A stretch of DNA of 12,734 bases from an uncultured Alphaproteobacteria bacterium. GTDB taxonomy: Bacteria > Pseudomonadota > Alphaproteobacteria > Rhizobiales > Beijerinckiaceae. The DNA lies in NCBI GenBank assembly GCA_937903315.1, contig CALCZO010000002.1, positions 1 to 12,734 of the forward strand, read 5' to 3'. The position numbers were made by a program, and so were the translations under genes. Below, piece by piece: positions 12,229-12,734 of the stretch. How positions within the stretch are numbered: the first letter of the stretch is position 1; every line of letters starts with the position of its first letter. A model generated the notes under the pieces. That model was not told the DNA's origin, made no database searches, and saw nothing but the letters and a program-made list of their open reading frames with translations.

Positions 12229-12734
12229 CTACTCCGGCTTGCCGAACGGGCTGGTGAACGAAGGCGGCGGTGCATTGGCCGCTCCGGCAGACCGGCGCGC
12301 CGGTGCGGACTGCGGCACGGACCGTGTTCCGCCTTCGCCGCTGGTGGCTGCCCGCGTGATCTCGGCGATGCCCGACAACGTGCCTGCCAGCCCGGCGATG
12401 TCCATCGGGACGATCATCACCTTCTGGTTGTTGGCCGTGGCGAACTGGCCGAGCGCGCCAACGTATTTCTCTGCGATCAGATAGTTGACCGCCGCCGTAT
12501 CGCCCGCCGCGATCGCGCTCGACAGCACCTCGGTGGCCTTGGCTTCCGCTTCCGCCTTGCGCTCGCGCGCTTCCGCATCGAGGAAGGCGGCCGTCTTGCG
12601 CCCTTCGGCGGCCAGAATCTCGGCCTGCTTGTGGCCCTCGGCGCGCAGCACCTCGGCCTGTTTGAACCCTTCCGCCTCGAGGATGTTGGCGCGCTTCTCG
12701 CGCTCGGCCTTCATCTGCCGGCCCATCGCCTCGA
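12229..12734 (-). CDS. SPFH/Band 7 (QmcA/stomatin-like) protein, C-terminal part, cut by window edge
   Basis: Only the last 168 or so codons are visible; the start and the SPFH domain lie beyond 12734. The visible part opens with a charged, Ala/Glu-rich coiled coil of about 75 residues containing repeated EAEGFKQAEVLRAEG-type units, typical of QmcA/HflK-like proteins. The segment AAGDTAAVNYLIAEKYVGAL follows, then VMIVPMDIAGLAGTLSGIAEI, both QmcA-like. A 40-residue low-complexity Pro/Ala/Ser tail ends the protein. QmcA-type proteins assemble into inner-membrane oligomers near FtsH and NfeD partners. The internal ATG at 12726 is not the true start, since the open frame and homology continue upstream. 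Cellular role is inferred from the family. Confidence 0.9.
   Translation of the reverse strand, partial: EAMGRQMKAEREKRANILEAEGFKQAEVLRAEGHKQAEILAAEGRKTAAFLDAEARERKAEAEAKATEVLSSAIAAGDTAAVNYLIAEKYVGALGQFATANNQKVMIVPMDIAGLAGTLSGIAEITRAATSGEGGTRSVPQSAPARRSAGAANAPPPSFTSPFGKPE

Noticed and set aside
1..12734. Mobile elements, CRISPR arrays, tRNA genes or transfer signatures
   Set aside because: No transposase, regular spaced repeats, tRNA-like cloverleaf or shift in base composition of coding DNA was seen.

Overview
The window is GC-rich throughout its coding DNA, with dense short-gap operons and strong Shine-Dalgarno sites. It reads as a chromosomal segment of a facultatively anaerobic, nitrate-respiring proteobacterium. 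The nap gene order, the QmcA/NfeD pair and the general protein character suggest Alphaproteobacteria (Hyphomicrobiales-like); this assignment is inference. No tRNA, rRNA, insertion sequence, CRISPR array or phage gene was seen.

Layout. (1) Positions 1-1855, minus strand: the start of a periplasmic nitrate reductase operon, napF-napD-napA, with napA running off the left edge. A 194-base non-coding stretch upstream carries an FNR/DNR-like box. (2) Positions 2050-3958, minus strand: a LysR-type regulator followed by an SMP-30/gluconolactonase-family lactonase. (3) Positions 4075-10489, plus strand, divergent from the LysR gene: six genes in a row. They encode an HMG-CoA lyase-like enzyme, a xylose-isomerase-like TIM barrel (IolE / dehydroshikimate dehydratase superfamily), a CoA-acylating aldehyde dehydrogenase, a ThDP-dependent enzyme, a type II 3-dehydroquinate dehydratase homologue and a shikimate dehydrogenase homologue. 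(4) Positions 10509-11666, minus strand, convergent with the operon: a zinc-dependent alcohol dehydrogenase with its own promoter and a palindromic operator candidate. (5) Positions 11780-12734, minus strand: a short NfeD protein and the C-terminal part of an SPFH/QmcA-type membrane protein, a separate membrane-microdomain unit.

Blocks 2-4 look like one inducible catabolic locus. The AT-rich LysR/operon spacer holds a perfect 16-bp palindrome. The shikimate-pathway-like enzymes are not housekeeping copies: the dehydrogenase lacks the two serines and the glutamine that hold shikimate and has an acidic residue favouring NAD, and the dehydratase keeps its catalytic residues but changes several neighbours. 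With the lactonase, isomerase and alcohol dehydrogenase they could convert a polyhydroxylated, possibly carbocyclic, acid. The ThDP enzyme could then cleave a C-C bond to an aldehyde, the aldehyde dehydrogenase make the acyl-CoA, and the lyase split that acyl-CoA. The substrate cannot be read from the sequence, I do not recognise a described pathway with this combination, and no transporter lies in the window. The nap operon next door fits a lifestyle in which such carbon sources are oxidised with nitrate.
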